IMG/VR virus record: IMGVR_UViG_3300034062_003602
Coordinates: 1 to 40,806 of that record
DNA from: a virus
Length of the DNA stretch: 40,806 nucleotides
Reading direction: 5' to 3' (one strand)
Part shown: piece after piece, positions 13,141-20,529 of the stretch
Layout of the letters: every line of letters starts with the position of its first letter
Position numbering within the stretch: the stretch's first letter is position 1
Made by a program: the position numbers and the translations under genes
The notes under the pieces: model-generated
Seen by the model: the letters and a program-made list of their open reading frames with translations, nothing else
Told to the model about the DNA's origin: nothing
Database searches by the model: none

Positions 13141-13281
13141 ATGGTCCGACAGCTTGACGGCACCGTGAAAGTGTGGGCACCTGTCTACGGGGAGCGGCCT
13201 GCCCGGTGGGAGCTGGTCAAGGTTGCCTCCTCGATGAAGTCCGCACATAACTTCGTCCACAACACACGAGCAAAGGCATAA
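13141..13281 (+). CDS. Small basic hypothetical protein (start uncertain)
   Basis: 46 residues from the ATG at 13141 (MVRQLDGTVKVWAPVYGERP), or 76 if an upstream ATG at 13051 inside the previous gene is used. Neither start has a strong ribosome site. The C-terminus is basic. It ends five bases before the rIIA-like start. Confidence 0.5.
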   Translation: MVRQLDGTVKVWAPVYGERPARWELVKVASSMKSAHNFVHNTRAKA

Positions 13282-13285
13282 ACAT

Positions 13286-15442
13286 ATGCTTATGATGCGA
13301 GAGCGGGAGACTGTGGAGGCCGGCGGCCTTGGCAGCGGCGGCGCATTCACCATTGCGGCCAGTGTCAAGGCGTTCGAGGTTCTGTCCTCCAACCTCTACC
13401 AGAACAAGACGCTGGCGGTGATCCGTGAGATCACGTGCAACGCAGTGGATGCACACACGGCGGCTGGCCTGCCGATCAGCACCATCCAAGTCCACCTGCC
13501 CACCTACATGGAGCCGGTGTTCTGGGTGCGCGACTACGGGTCCGGCCTGTCCGACGAGGATGTGCTGTCCCTGTATACGACCTACTTCCGATCCACTAAG
13601 GATCAGGACAACAGTCAGATCGGCGGCTTTGGTCTTGGCTCCAAGTCCCCCTTCGCCGTGGCCGACCAGTTCACCGTCACCTCGTGGCACGGCGGGTTCA
13701 AGTCCACCTATGCCTGCTACAAGCAGGACGGCATGCCGCAAGTCAATGCGGTGGGCAAGGAACCTTGCGGCTCTCAGACCGGCTTCGAAGTGCGCGTGCC
13801 CCTGACTGCCCGCTCCGGCTCCATCGTGGACTGGCATACGCAGGCGCGCTCGCTGTTCCGCTGGTGGCCTGTGACGCCCGCCGTCACCCCTTCCGAGATC
13901 TTGGATGAAGGCTTCCTTTCCGAGGAGTTGCTGCTCACGTCCGACTATGAGGTGGGTGGCGCGCCGGGCTGGGCTATCTTCAAGCACGTGCATCAGAACA
14001 CGCTGGTCATGGGCAACGTGCCCTACCACCTGAACGAGACTGCCATCACGGGGTTGCCCGGTCCTGTCCTGCAACTGCTGGGCAAGATCAGGCTTGTCGT
14101 CCGGGTGCCGATGGGCAGCGTGTCCATCAGCCCGTCCCGCGAGACGCTGTCCTATGATGCGGCCACCAACAAGTATCTGGTGGACAAGCTGGCGCAGATC
14201 GGACGCGAGATCACGGCCAAGCTGGAGAAGGAAATCTCTGCCAGCCCAAGCCTGGCCGCAGCCCGTGAGCGTGTGCATGGCCGGGGCGAACACTCCCTGT
14301 CCCACCTGTTCGGTCGGCTCAAGGATATCGTGAAGCCGCGTTGGAACGGGAAGCCCGTGCCCGAGACGGTCAGCTTCAAGCTGCACACCGCCTTCTCGAA
14401 GCCGGCGCAAGCCTTCGACTACGTGAAGCCCGGCCACTGGTCCACCTTCCGCCGGGACTCCTACCCCGACACCGATCCGGTCTTCGAGCATGCCTTCCCC
14501 AAGTACGAGACCGTGGTGCGTCTAATCATGTGGACTGAGCGGGTCACGGCTGCGACCTTCCGCAAGCTCCGTCACCACTACCTGATGGGCGGCAAGCGGA
14601 TCGACGTTAAGTTGCAGGTGGTGTCGGGCATCCCGTATCAGGAGCTTGTGGACAAGTGTGCCGAGACCGGCATGCCGGTCCCCGTCAACATCGACACGGC
14701 GCTGACTGCCCCGCCTCCCATCACGTCCGCATCCACCCGCGTCCCGGCCACGCAGTTCTACGAGGTAACTGTGGGCGGCTACAACTACAACTACACGCTG
14801 GTGCGGGACACGCTCGACCTGTCGGGCGGCGGTGTGTACGTCCGCTTTGGCGATGGCAGGCCCATGGCCGCCAAGTTGTTGCACGTGATGGCCTGCCTGT
14901 TGGCGCAGCAGGCGATTGCTCCGGCGCGTGTCATCGGCCTGCCTTCCAGCAAGCTGGCTCCGAATGGCAAGCTGCTCAAGGCGCTGGCTGCCAACGGCTG
15001 GCAGGAACTGGATACCGACTACCTCCAGAACATGGTGGACATGCCGGCTCTCCTCGAAGGTGAGCGCCAGACTGCCATCCACCACCTCCTCTTCGAACAG
15101 TCCGGCCTGCGCCGTAGTCTTGTGCGGGTCGGCATGGAGGATGCCAATACAGGTGCAATGTGGAAGGGGTTCGCCCCTGTCCACGCTGCCCTTCAGCCGC
15201 ACTTCGCTTTGTACTTGAAGGCTGGCACCCAGCTTAGTCCTAATGTTCGCAGGCTGGATGCTGCAACGTTGCAGGACGTGCTGTCGCCTGCGCAGTGGAA
15301 ACAGATTGTGGATACGCTTGCAATCCGCCTCAACGTGATGCAAGCTGTCGAGGGTTTCTTGAAGCAGCATCCGCTGCTCGCCTATGTCAACGGTCCCGGT
15401 AAGCTCGACGTTGACGCTGTCCGTGAATACGTAAACCGCTGA
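13286..15442 (+). CDS. rIIA: rIIA-like protein (GHKL ATPase)
   Basis: 718 residues, like T4 rIIA (about 725). The N-terminal 200 residues hold the GHKL ATP site: N-box REITCNAVDAH (about 48-58), G1 motif VRDYGSGLS (about 80), G2 loop GGFGLGSKSPF (about 112-122). The remainder is a large unassigned region with Tyr/Gly-rich patches. In T4, RIIA acts with RIIB at the membrane to protect infection from the lambda Rex system and affects lysis; the same pair order occurs here. AAAGG lies ten bases before the ATG. Confidence 0.88.
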   Translation: MLMMRERETVEAGGLGSGGAFTIAASVKAFEVLSSNLYQNKTLAVIREITCNAVDAHTAAGLPISTIQVHLPTYMEPVFWVRDYGSGLSDEDVLSLYTTYFRSTKDQDNSQIGGFGLGSKSPFAVADQFTVTSWHGGFKSTYACYKQDGMPQVNAVGKEPCGSQTGFEVRVPLTARSGSIVDWHTQARSLFRWWPVTPAVTPSEILDEGFLSEELLLTSDYEVGGAPGWAIFKHVHQNTLVMGNVPYHLNETAITGLPGPVLQLLGKIRLVVRVPMGSVSISPSRETLSYDAATNKYLVDKLAQIGREITAKLEKEISASPSLAAARERVHGRGEHSLSHLFGRLKDIVKPRWNGKPVPETVSFKLHTAFSKPAQAFDYVKPGHWSTFRRDSYPDTDPVFEHAFPKYETVVRLIMWTERVTAATFRKLRHHYLMGGKRIDVKLQVVSGIPYQELVDKCAETGMPVPVNIDTALTAPPPITSASTRVPATQFYEVTVGGYNYNYTLVRDTLDLSGGGVYVRFGDGRPMAAKLLHVMACLLAQQAIAPARVIGLPSSKLAPNGKLLKALAANGWQELDTDYLQNMVDMPALLEGERQTAIHHLLFEQSGLRRSLVRVGMEDANTGAMWKGFAPVHAALQPHFALYLKAGTQLSPNVRRLDAATLQDVLSPAQWKQIVDTLAIRLNVMQAVEGFLKQHPLLAYVNGPGKLDVDAVREYVNR

Positions 15443-15462
15443 TCCAGAAGGAGACATCAGCC

Positions 15463-16269
15463 ATGGTTCCGTTCATCCTCTCTTCCGACTCGGTGTCCCT
15501 GTTCCCGTTCGGGCTGGCACCCATCACGCTCGACTCGTCGCACGTCAACTTCGCTGCGGTGGTCGAGGCCATCAAGGCGCGTGACTTCGACACGGCTATC
15601 GAACTGGCCTCCGTCGCATCCTTCGTCAACAAGGTGACTGAAGGTAACGTCACCGTGACCGAGGCCGGCGTCACCTTCAAGGGCAACCCCATCACCGGCT
15701 ACCTCGCCGACAAGATGGTGGTGTTCCTGCGCAACGGCCTGCCTATCGAACACTACTGCCGGTTCCTCGACAACCTCATGGCCAACCCGTCCATGACTAG
15801 CCGCAGTGAACTGTTCCTGTTCCTCGAAGCTGCCGACCTGCCGATCACGCCGGACGGCCACTTCCTGGCATACAAGGCGGTGCGCGGCGACTTCAAGGAC
15901 AAGCACTCTGGCACCTTCGACAACTCGCCCGGCCAGGTCCATGAGATGGCACGCCACGACGTGGACGACGACCGGAACAAGACGTGCAGCTACGGCTTCC
16001 ACGCTGCCGCCTACGAGTACGCACACAACTTCATGTCGCGCAGCACCGACAAGATGGTTGCCGTGAAGATCGACCCGGCCTGCGTGGTGTCGGTGCCCTC
16101 TGACTACGGTAACCAGAAGCTGCGCTGCACCAGCTACGAGGTGATGTTCGAGGTACCCGGCGCAGCCGATGTCTTCAAGGGCAAGGCTGTCTATGAGGAC
16201 ACGCACGCCCCCCTCGATGACGAGGATCGCGACTACCTGTTCTGGCTGGGTGAAGATGTGGTTGACTGA
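15463..16269 (+). CDS. rIIB: rIIB-like protein
   Basis: 268 residues (T4 rIIB about 312). The C-terminal half carries the family signature: LPITPDGHFLAYKAVRGDF, KDKHSGTFDNSPGQVHEMAR, then DVDDDRNKTCSYGFHAAAYE. The N-terminal half (residues 1-110) is divergent. AAGGAGAC lies before the ATG, 20 bases after rIIA. It is expected to partner RIIA in excluding or surviving defence systems. A cUUCGg hairpin follows its stop, which may set the mRNA end. Confidence 0.9.
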   Translation: MVPFILSSDSVSLFPFGLAPITLDSSHVNFAAVVEAIKARDFDTAIELASVASFVNKVTEGNVTVTEAGVTFKGNPITGYLADKMVVFLRNGLPIEHYCRFLDNLMANPSMTSRSELFLFLEAADLPITPDGHFLAYKAVRGDFKDKHSGTFDNSPGQVHEMARHDVDDDRNKTCSYGFHAAAYEYAHNFMSRSTDKMVAVKIDPACVVSVPSDYGNQKLRCTSYEVMFEVPGAADVFKGKAVYEDTHAPLDDEDRDYLFWLGEDVVD

Positions 16270-16279
16270 CCTGCTAGCG

Positions 16280-16301
16280 GGGGAGGGCTTCGGCTCTCCC
16301 C
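16280..16301 (+). other. cUUCGg hairpin after rIIB
   Basis: GGGGAGGGC-TTCG-GCTCTCCCC: 9-bp stem (one G-T pair) with the very stable UUCG tetraloop. It lies 11 bases after the rIIB stop and about ten bases before the GGAGG ribosome site of the next gene. No T-run follows, so it is more likely an mRNA stability or processing hairpin than a strong terminator. Confidence 0.55.
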
Positions 16302-16323
16302 TTCCCATCCCGGAGGCATGAAG

Positions 16324-16617
16324 ATGAGCGACGATGCGACTGATACACCTGCTGCTGTTCCTGTGGATAATCCTCCTGTTCTGAACCGGCTCACGAGGGC
16401 GCAGGTCTTTGCCCGTGACCCCGAGGAGACGACGCAGGAAGACATCGACTTCATCGTGGCCGAGCTTCGCAAGATTAACGAGCGCAACCGCAAGGCCCGC
16501 AAGGACGACGAAGCCATTGCCGAGGGCACGGCCAAGCTCAAGAAGGCCAACGCCGCAACCCGCAAGAAGAAGGGCACCGCCCCGCTTCCTGCCGATCTGC
16601 TGGACGCCAAGCTATGA
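16324..16617 (+). CDS. Hypothetical charged protein
   Basis: 97 residues from the ATG at 16324; GGAGG is seven bases upstream (an ATG at 16318 is too close). Flexible N-terminus (TDTPAAVPVDNPPVLNRLTR) and a highly charged Lys/Ala/Glu helix (ERNRKARKDDEAIAEGTAKL), ending Lys-rich. The stop overlaps the nuclease start (ATGA). Confidence 0.65.
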   Translation: MSDDATDTPAAVPVDNPPVLNRLTRAQVFARDPEETTQEDIDFIVAELRKINERNRKARKDDEAIAEGTAKLKKANAATRKKKGTAPLPADLLDAKL

Positions 16618-17501
16618 AGCTGACCAACAAGCTGCGGCTACCCGAGGCTATCGTCCGTGCAGTCAGCAACGATTCGTATACGAAAGGCGAGGCCGACATC
16701 TCGGTGACCGAACTGCTGGTCCCGCCGCAGATGCGCAGACTACGCCTTGCCCATGACCACGAGCTTGAGGAGGATGTGAGCGACCGCATCTATTCGTTGC
16801 AGGGCCAGTCGATGCACCACATCATCGAGCGCGCAGCGGATGGTGATGCCTTCGTCATGGTGGAGGCTACCCTGTATGCGGAGTATGCAGGCTGGAAGGT
16901 GAAGGGCCAGGTCGACCACCTGCTGCTGGCGACAGGCGAACTGCTGGACTTCAAGCTCACGTCCACCTACAAGGTGAAGCCGGGCCAGCCGCCTCGTGAG
17001 TGGGTCGAGCAGACCAACATCTACAGGCGCATGCTTGAACGCGAGAAGGGCATGAGCATTCCTGCGGTTGCCATCCTTGCGATCCTGCGCGACTGGTCCA
17101 AGAGCCAGAGCCGCCGGTCGCAGGACTATCCGCAGGCGCCCGTCATCAGGCTGGAGGTTCCGCTCTGGACACCGGAGCAGGCCGACGCTTTCATCGAGGA
17201 GCGTGTGCGTCTGCATCAGGCGGCAGAGCCTGCGTCCTGCACCGACGCTGATGTCTGGGCCAAGCCTGCCAAGTGGGCTGTCCACAAGCGGGGTGCTGCC
17301 AAGGCGATCCGGGTCTTCGACAATCCCGTCGATGCGGAACAGCTTGCCAGCACAGCGTCTTCGTTGTATGTTGAGTATCGGCCGGGTGAAGCTGTTCGAT
17401 GCCAAGACTGGTGTCAGGTGGCGCATCTGTGTCCGCAATGGCAAACAGATCCACGTAACATCCGCAAGCAATCCGCAGAGGAGATTTTGTTCGGTGGCTA
17501 A
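16614..17501 (+). CDS. Cas4/RecB-like PD-(D/E)XK exonuclease with Fe-S-type cysteines
   Basis: 295 residues. Nuclease motifs: an early conserved His region (LQGQSMHHIIERA, about 63-75), then VKGQVDHLLLATGELLDFKL (about 99-118) giving the catalytic D and D-x-K, then EQTNIYRRML (QxxxY motif, about 133). A C-terminal CQDWCQVAHLC (about 267-277) has the spacing of the Fe-S cysteines of Cas4/AddB-type nucleases. Such enzymes resect DNA ends. It is next to a Sak4-like ATPase and an SSB-like protein, so recombination-linked replication is the likely job. No CRISPR genes are present. Confidence 0.85.
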   Translation: MKLTNKLRLPEAIVRAVSNDSYTKGEADISVTELLVPPQMRRLRLAHDHELEEDVSDRIYSLQGQSMHHIIERAADGDAFVMVEATLYAEYAGWKVKGQVDHLLLATGELLDFKLTSTYKVKPGQPPREWVEQTNIYRRMLEREKGMSIPAVAILAILRDWSKSQSRRSQDYPQAPVIRLEVPLWTPEQADAFIEERVRLHQAAEPASCTDADVWAKPAKWAVHKRGAAKAIRVFDNPVDAEQLASTASSLYVEYRPGEAVRCQDWCQVAHLCPQWQTDPRNIRKQSAEEILFGG

Positions 17502-18294
17502 GTTCGAAGAGACGGCGCTCCCGCCTCGCATCCTGATCTGTGGCGAACCTGCGGCTGGTAAGACCGGCGCCCTGGCACAACTCGCCAATGCCGGCTACCG
17601 CCTGATGATCCACGACTTCGATAACAACAGCCGCGTCATCGGGTCCTACCTGAAGCCGGGCGCTGGCGAGGTCTACATCAATCCATATGTTGTCGCGAAG
17701 AGCACCACCGCAAACATTTTCGGGGACTCTGCTACGGCGACACGCGATGCCCATGCAGCAATGCTGCACTTCGGCAAGATGTTGTTGCACTGGAAGACGG
17801 CGACCGAGGATCTTGGCCCTTCCTCAAACATGACTTCGAAGGATGTCATCGTGGTGGACAGCGGCACCTTCCTTGGTGAACTGCTGCTGCTCGCATCCAA
17901 TGAAGATGCCGAGGTGAAGCGGGACAAGCGGTCGCTGTACAATGTGGCGGGCACTTACTACGGCGCGATCCTCGACCGGCTGACCGGGCCTAAGATCGGA
18001 GCTTCCGTTGTTCTGCTGACGCACATCATGCAGACCGGCGAGAAGGACGAACAGGGGAGGATCATGGGCAAGGCCCGTGACATCCCGGTCGGGGTGGGCG
18101 AGAAGTTCTCGAAGAAGATGCAGACCTACTTCTCTGACATCTGGCACCTCGAAGTCGGGCGCGATGGTAAGCGTACCTTCAAGACCAGCGCCACCGACAA
18201 GGCTTCGCTGCGTTCCTCCGTACCTAACCTGATCAAGCCCGTCGAGGAGTTCGACCTCGCGTCCATGCTTGATCGCCTGACCGGGAGTAAGTAA
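17494..18294 (+). CDS. Sak4/RecA-like phage ATPase
   Basis: 266 residues from a GTG at 17494, which overlaps the nuclease stop and has GAGGAG ten bases upstream; longer in-frame starts lie inside the nuclease gene and are not used. Walker A GEPAAGKT (about 17-24), Walker B DVIVVDSG (about 117-124), and a later VVLLTHIM motif with the conserved polar residues of the RecA fold. Sak4-type proteins act as single-strand annealing recombinases or ATPases beside phage SSBs. Gene order (nuclease, ATPase, SSB) supports that assignment. Confidence 0.82.
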   Translation: MAKFEETALPPRILICGEPAAGKTGALAQLANAGYRLMIHDFDNNSRVIGSYLKPGAGEVYINPYVVAKSTTANIFGDSATATRDAHAAMLHFGKMLLHWKTATEDLGPSSNMTSKDVIVVDSGTFLGELLLLASNEDAEVKRDKRSLYNVAGTYYGAILDRLTGPKIGASVVLLTHIMQTGEKDEQGRIMGKARDIPVGVGEKFSKKMQTYFSDIWHLEVGRDGKRTFKTSATDKASLRSSVPNLIKPVEEFDLASMLDRLTGSK

Positions 18295-18295
18295 C

Positions 18296-18508
18296 ATGCC
18301 GTGCATGCTTGAGTTCGAGACTACGCACAAGGCTCCGCTAAACGTCATCTACATCAATGCGAAGTCTATCCATACAGCCCAGCCACATCCTAAAGTTGAA
18401 GGCTTGACTGAGATCATCTACGGGCAAGAAAACCATGTGGTGGTGCGCGAGGAATGTAGCTCCGTTGTGGAAAGGCTTCGCCGCGCCTTCGAGATAGGAG
18501 AAGCATAG
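18296..18508 (+). CDS. Hypothetical small protein
   Basis: 70 residues, GGGAG ahead of the ATG, one base after the ATPase stop. Beta-rich start (LNVIYINAKSIHTAQPHP) and helical end (SSVVERLRRAFEIGEA). It has two Cys. It might be a small partner of the recombination module, from position only. Confidence 0.6.
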   Translation: MPCMLEFETTHKAPLNVIYINAKSIHTAQPHPKVEGLTEIIYGQENHVVVREECSSVVERLRRAFEIGEA

Positions 18509-18509
18509 C

Positions 18510-18716
18510 ATGCCGGTCGGTGGACCCCGGCTTCGTGAGGCGGGCCTTACCGTCAAGCGCCTCAACAACCTTGAAAAAAGTATTTATCAAAGGAGGAGTG
18601 CGAGCAACTGTGTGCTTGGCTCGATTCCGAAAAATCGCTTGGCCGAATTCACAAAGCACCAACTTGAGTCTGCGGGCATCAAGATTGGGCCGGGCGTGGA
18701 CCTGAAGATGAAGTGA
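18510..18716 (+). CDS. Hypothetical small basic protein
   Basis: 68 residues; AGGAG precedes the ATG and it starts one base after the previous stop. Basic, helical (LREAGLTVKRLNNLEKSIYQ; RLAEFTKHQLESAGIKIGPG). Codon composition is slightly more AT-rich than the neighbours. An internal AAAGGAGGAG at 18588 looks like a stray ribosome site. No family is recognised. Confidence 0.55.
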   Translation: MPVGGPRLREAGLTVKRLNNLEKSIYQRRSASNCVLGSIPKNRLAEFTKHQLESAGIKIGPGVDLKMK

Positions 18717-18735
18717 GATTTCTGGAGACATACGC

Positions 18736-18764
18736 TTGACGGGGCCGTACTCCAGATGTATCTA
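18736..18764 (+). promoter_or_regulatory. Possible promoter upstream of the SSB-like gene
   Basis: TTGACG (18736-18741), 17 bases, TATCTA (18759-18764), in the 92-base gap before the gene at 18809. The -35 is good; the -10 is weak. Confidence 0.4.
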
Positions 18765-18808
18765 TGCCCCGTCACCTCGTAGTGACAAACCCAAGATGGA
18801 GAATGCAA

Positions 18809-19267
18809 GTGGCTGATCTTTTCGACACCGTGATCGAGAACACCGCTTCGGAGCGTCCGGCTTTCCGGCAGGCCCCGGCGGGTGACTATCTGGTGACGGT
18901 CCAGTCCGTCAAGTTCGTCAAGGCGAACTCCGGTACGCAGGGCATCGAGCTTACCTTCACGGTGACGGAGCCGATGCACAACGAAGACATGGAAGGCGTC
19001 GAGCTTGCGAAGTGCCGCCTCCGCGATACCCAGTGGATCACGGAGAAGACTATCGGTTACGTGCAGGAGCGCCTTGCTCGTATCTCAGCCGACGTTGTGG
19101 GCGAGACGATCCGGGACGTGGCTGACATCCTGCCGGGCAATGACGTGGTGGTGTCTGTGTCGCACGAGACTTCCAACCGTGACGGCACGCCGCTGAATAC
19201 GCCGCGTCTCAAGGTGGACCGCTACTACTCGGTCGACTGGTACATGAACAACAAGAAGGCCGCCTAA
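18809..19267 (+). CDS. Phage single-stranded-DNA-binding-like protein (DUF669-type)
   Basis: 152 residues from a GTG at 18809 with GGAG seven bases upstream; an ATG at 18803 is too close to that site. The sequence ERPAFRQAPAGDYLVTVQSV ... GTQGIELTFTVTEPM ... NDVVVSVSHETSNRDGTPLN ... RLKVDRYYSVDWYMN resembles phage DUF669 proteins, OB-fold-like strand-binding proteins encoded with Sak-type recombinases. It follows the nuclease and ATPase, consistent with that set. A cUUCGg hairpin follows the stop. Confidence 0.72.
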   Translation: MADLFDTVIENTASERPAFRQAPAGDYLVTVQSVKFVKANSGTQGIELTFTVTEPMHNEDMEGVELAKCRLRDTQWITEKTIGYVQERLARISADVVGETIRDVADILPGNDVVVSVSHETSNRDGTPLNTPRLKVDRYYSVDWYMNNKKAA

Positions 19268-19279
19268 CGGCACGGGGAG

Positions 19280-19301
19280 GGGGTAGGCTTCGGTCTACCC
19301 C
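19280..19301 (+). other. cUUCGg hairpin after the SSB-like gene
   Basis: GGGGTAGGC-TTCG-GTCTACCCC: 9-bp stem with a UUCG tetraloop. It has the same size, loop and place relative to the next ribosome site (AGGAGG at 19313) as the hairpin at 16280, with compensatory changes (A-T and G-C pairs replaced by T-A and A-T). Confidence 0.55.
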
Positions 19302-19326
19302 TTTCCACTTTCAGGAGGGTACTCAC

Positions 19327-19476
19327 GTGATCCTCGAAGTCTTCCACACTGAGACCACCCCCGCACACGAGCTTCGCCGCAGGGTCACCGAGATCCTCGT
19401 GGCAGCCGGCGAGCCTGCTCCCCTCACCATCGAGGACTTCCAGGCTATGCGGCAGGAGAAGAAAGATGTCCGATAG
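19327..19476 (+). CDS. Very small hypothetical protein
   Basis: 49 residues from a GTG at 19327 with AGGAGG eight bases upstream. Helical, charged (TPAHELRRRVTEILVAAGEP ... FQAMRQEKKDVR). Its end overlaps the start of the next gene by 11 bases and provides that gene's ribosome site. Confidence 0.6.
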   Translation: MILEVFHTETTPAHELRRRVTEILVAAGEPAPLTIEDFQAMRQEKKDVR

Positions 19477-19696
19477 CGCAGTTGCGCAGGCCCGTCGCCT
19501 GTACATGCACTCCAAGAACGACGGCCGCATCACGGCTATGGATATGTCCCGCCTCGTCGCCTCGATGGAACTACTCCAGTCCGAGCGCAACCGCCTGTTC
19601 GCTGCCGTCAAGCTGGCCGAGGAAATGCTGCGCGATGCCGGCCTGACCCACGGCGCCGATGCCATGCTGGCCGCGCAGATGGAGACCGACACATGA
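19466..19696 (+). CDS. Hypothetical helical protein
   Basis: 76 residues; AGGAGA within the previous gene serves as ribosome site. Two charged helices (ITAMDMSRLVASMELLQSER; LFAAVKLAEEMLRDAGLT). The stop overlaps the next ATG. No family is recognised. Confidence 0.65.
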   Translation: MSDSAVAQARRLYMHSKNDGRITAMDMSRLVASMELLQSERNRLFAAVKLAEEMLRDAGLTHGADAMLAAQMETDT

Positions 19697-19773
19697 CATG
19701 GCCCGAGATAATCATCTTGACCGCCGCCGTAATCATGGCCGGCTTCATGATCTTCGGAGTGTCCGATGACTGA
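19693..19773 (+). CDS. Single-span membrane peptide
   Basis: 26 residues (MTWPEIIILTAAVIMAGFMI, then FGVSDD): one hydrophobic helix and an acidic tail. Its start overlaps the previous stop, and its stop overlaps the next gene. The tight coupling supports translation despite the size. Confidence 0.55.
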   Translation: MTWPEIIILTAAVIMAGFMIFGVSDD

Positions 19774-20104
19774 CGCCGAACGCGATCTGCTGCTGGCCGT
19801 AGCCAAGGCCGTCCTGATCGGGACGCATCCCCCGGACTACGACTATCGAGCGTCGGACCTGCTGTCCCAAGCGTGGCACGCAACAAGGAAAGCGATGAAT
19901 GAGGTCGAACGTGAGGTGGAAGCTAGGCGTGCTGACGCTGCTGCTCTGCTGGCTACCCTTGAAGGCGCATGCAAACCCCAGCCGCCAGATGGAATGTCTG
20001 GCGAAGGCAGTGTACTGGGAAGCGCGCAACCAGCCGTTCAATGCCCAAGTTGCGGTCGCCCAAGTTGTCCTGAACCGCGTCGAGGATGGTCGTTTCCGCT
20101 CTGA
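19766..20104 (+). CDS. Hypothetical protein with long out-of-frame overlap
   Basis: 112 residues from an ATG that overlaps the previous stop; GGAG lies upstream. Residues 1-70 look protein-like (ERDLLLAVAKAVLIGTHPPD ... MNEVEREVEARRADAAALLA). The rest, Pro/Gly/Ser-rich with three Cys, lies entirely inside the SleB-like gene in another frame (206-base overlap). The tail may therefore be dictated by the hydrolase sequence. No family is recognised. Confidence 0.55.
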   Translation: MTDAERDLLLAVAKAVLIGTHPPDYDYRASDLLSQAWHATRKAMNEVEREVEARRADAAALLATLEGACKPQPPDGMSGEGSVLGSAQPAVQCPSCGRPSCPEPRRGWSFPL

Positions 20105-20354
20105 CATTTGCGGCGTAGTCTTCCAGCGGGACTCGCGCGGCTGTCAGTTCACGTGGGTCTGCACCAACGCAACCCGCCGGCCTCGTGATCCGCTCCCGTG
20201 GCATGTCGCCCAAGTCGCAGCCTATGTGGCCGTCTTCGACTACATCGACATGGTGAACGGCGCGATCTTCTTCCATGACACGAGCGTTCGACGCTGGTCA
20301 CACATGGAACGAACTGCTAGAATCGGCGAACTCGTTTTCTACAGGGAGCGATAA
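19899..20354 (+). CDS. SleB-like cell wall hydrolase (exported)
   Basis: 151 residues. Residues 1-26 form a signal peptide (basic start, LGVLTLLLCWLPL core, KAHAN cleavage region). The mature part has the SleB/hydrolase_2 pattern: MECLAKAVYWEARNQPFNAQ with the catalytic Glu, VAVAQVVLNRVEDGRFRSDI, CGVVFQ and a CQFTWVC segment with Cys able to form a disulphide. These enzymes cleave peptidoglycan. AAGGAA precedes the ATG. It lies in the replication region, 7 kb from the GH108 endolysin, so it is a second wall enzyme. Confidence 0.85.
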   Translation: MRSNVRWKLGVLTLLLCWLPLKAHANPSRQMECLAKAVYWEARNQPFNAQVAVAQVVLNRVEDGRFRSDICGVVFQRDSRGCQFTWVCTNATRRPRDPLPWHVAQVAAYVAVFDYIDMVNGAIFFHDTSVRRWSHMERTARIGELVFYRER

Positions 20355-20355
20355 G

Positions 20356-20529
20356 GTGGGTAGGAACTACAGCCCGGCTGCAAGGCTGGAGATCGAACGC
20401 GAAAGGTGGCGGCGGGAGCAGGGCATCGAGGCGCCTGTCTCTACGTCGACTACGGATCGCCGCACCCAAGTTGTGATTGTGCCCATCCAGTTGGAGCTTC
20501 CCTTCGATGAAGACAGCACTGGTCGTTGA
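20356..20529 (+). CDS. Hypothetical small protein upstream of DNA polymerase
   Basis: 57 residues from a GTG one base after the SleB-like stop; AGGGAG in the end of that gene is the ribosome site. Charged helix (LEIERERWRREQGIEAP) then strand-like VVIVPIQLELPFDED. The acidic 'LELPF-D/E' end resembles a clamp-binding QLxLF motif in spirit, but this is only a loose likeness. Overlaps the polymerase start by 23 bases. Confidence 0.6.
   Translation: MGRNYSPAARLEIERERWRREQGIEAPVSTSTTDRRTQVVIVPIQLELPFDEDSTGR

Noticed and set aside
13217-14491. Minus-strand ORF (424 residues) opposite the rIIA-like gene
   Set aside because: The other strand has the GHKL motifs in correct order; this frame is an artefact of codon bias.
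17068-17493. Extra N-terminal 142 residues on the Sak4-like ATPase
   Set aside because: This stretch is inside the nuclease gene in another frame, is Arg/Ser-rich, and the GTG at 17494 has a good ribosome site directly before the Walker A region.
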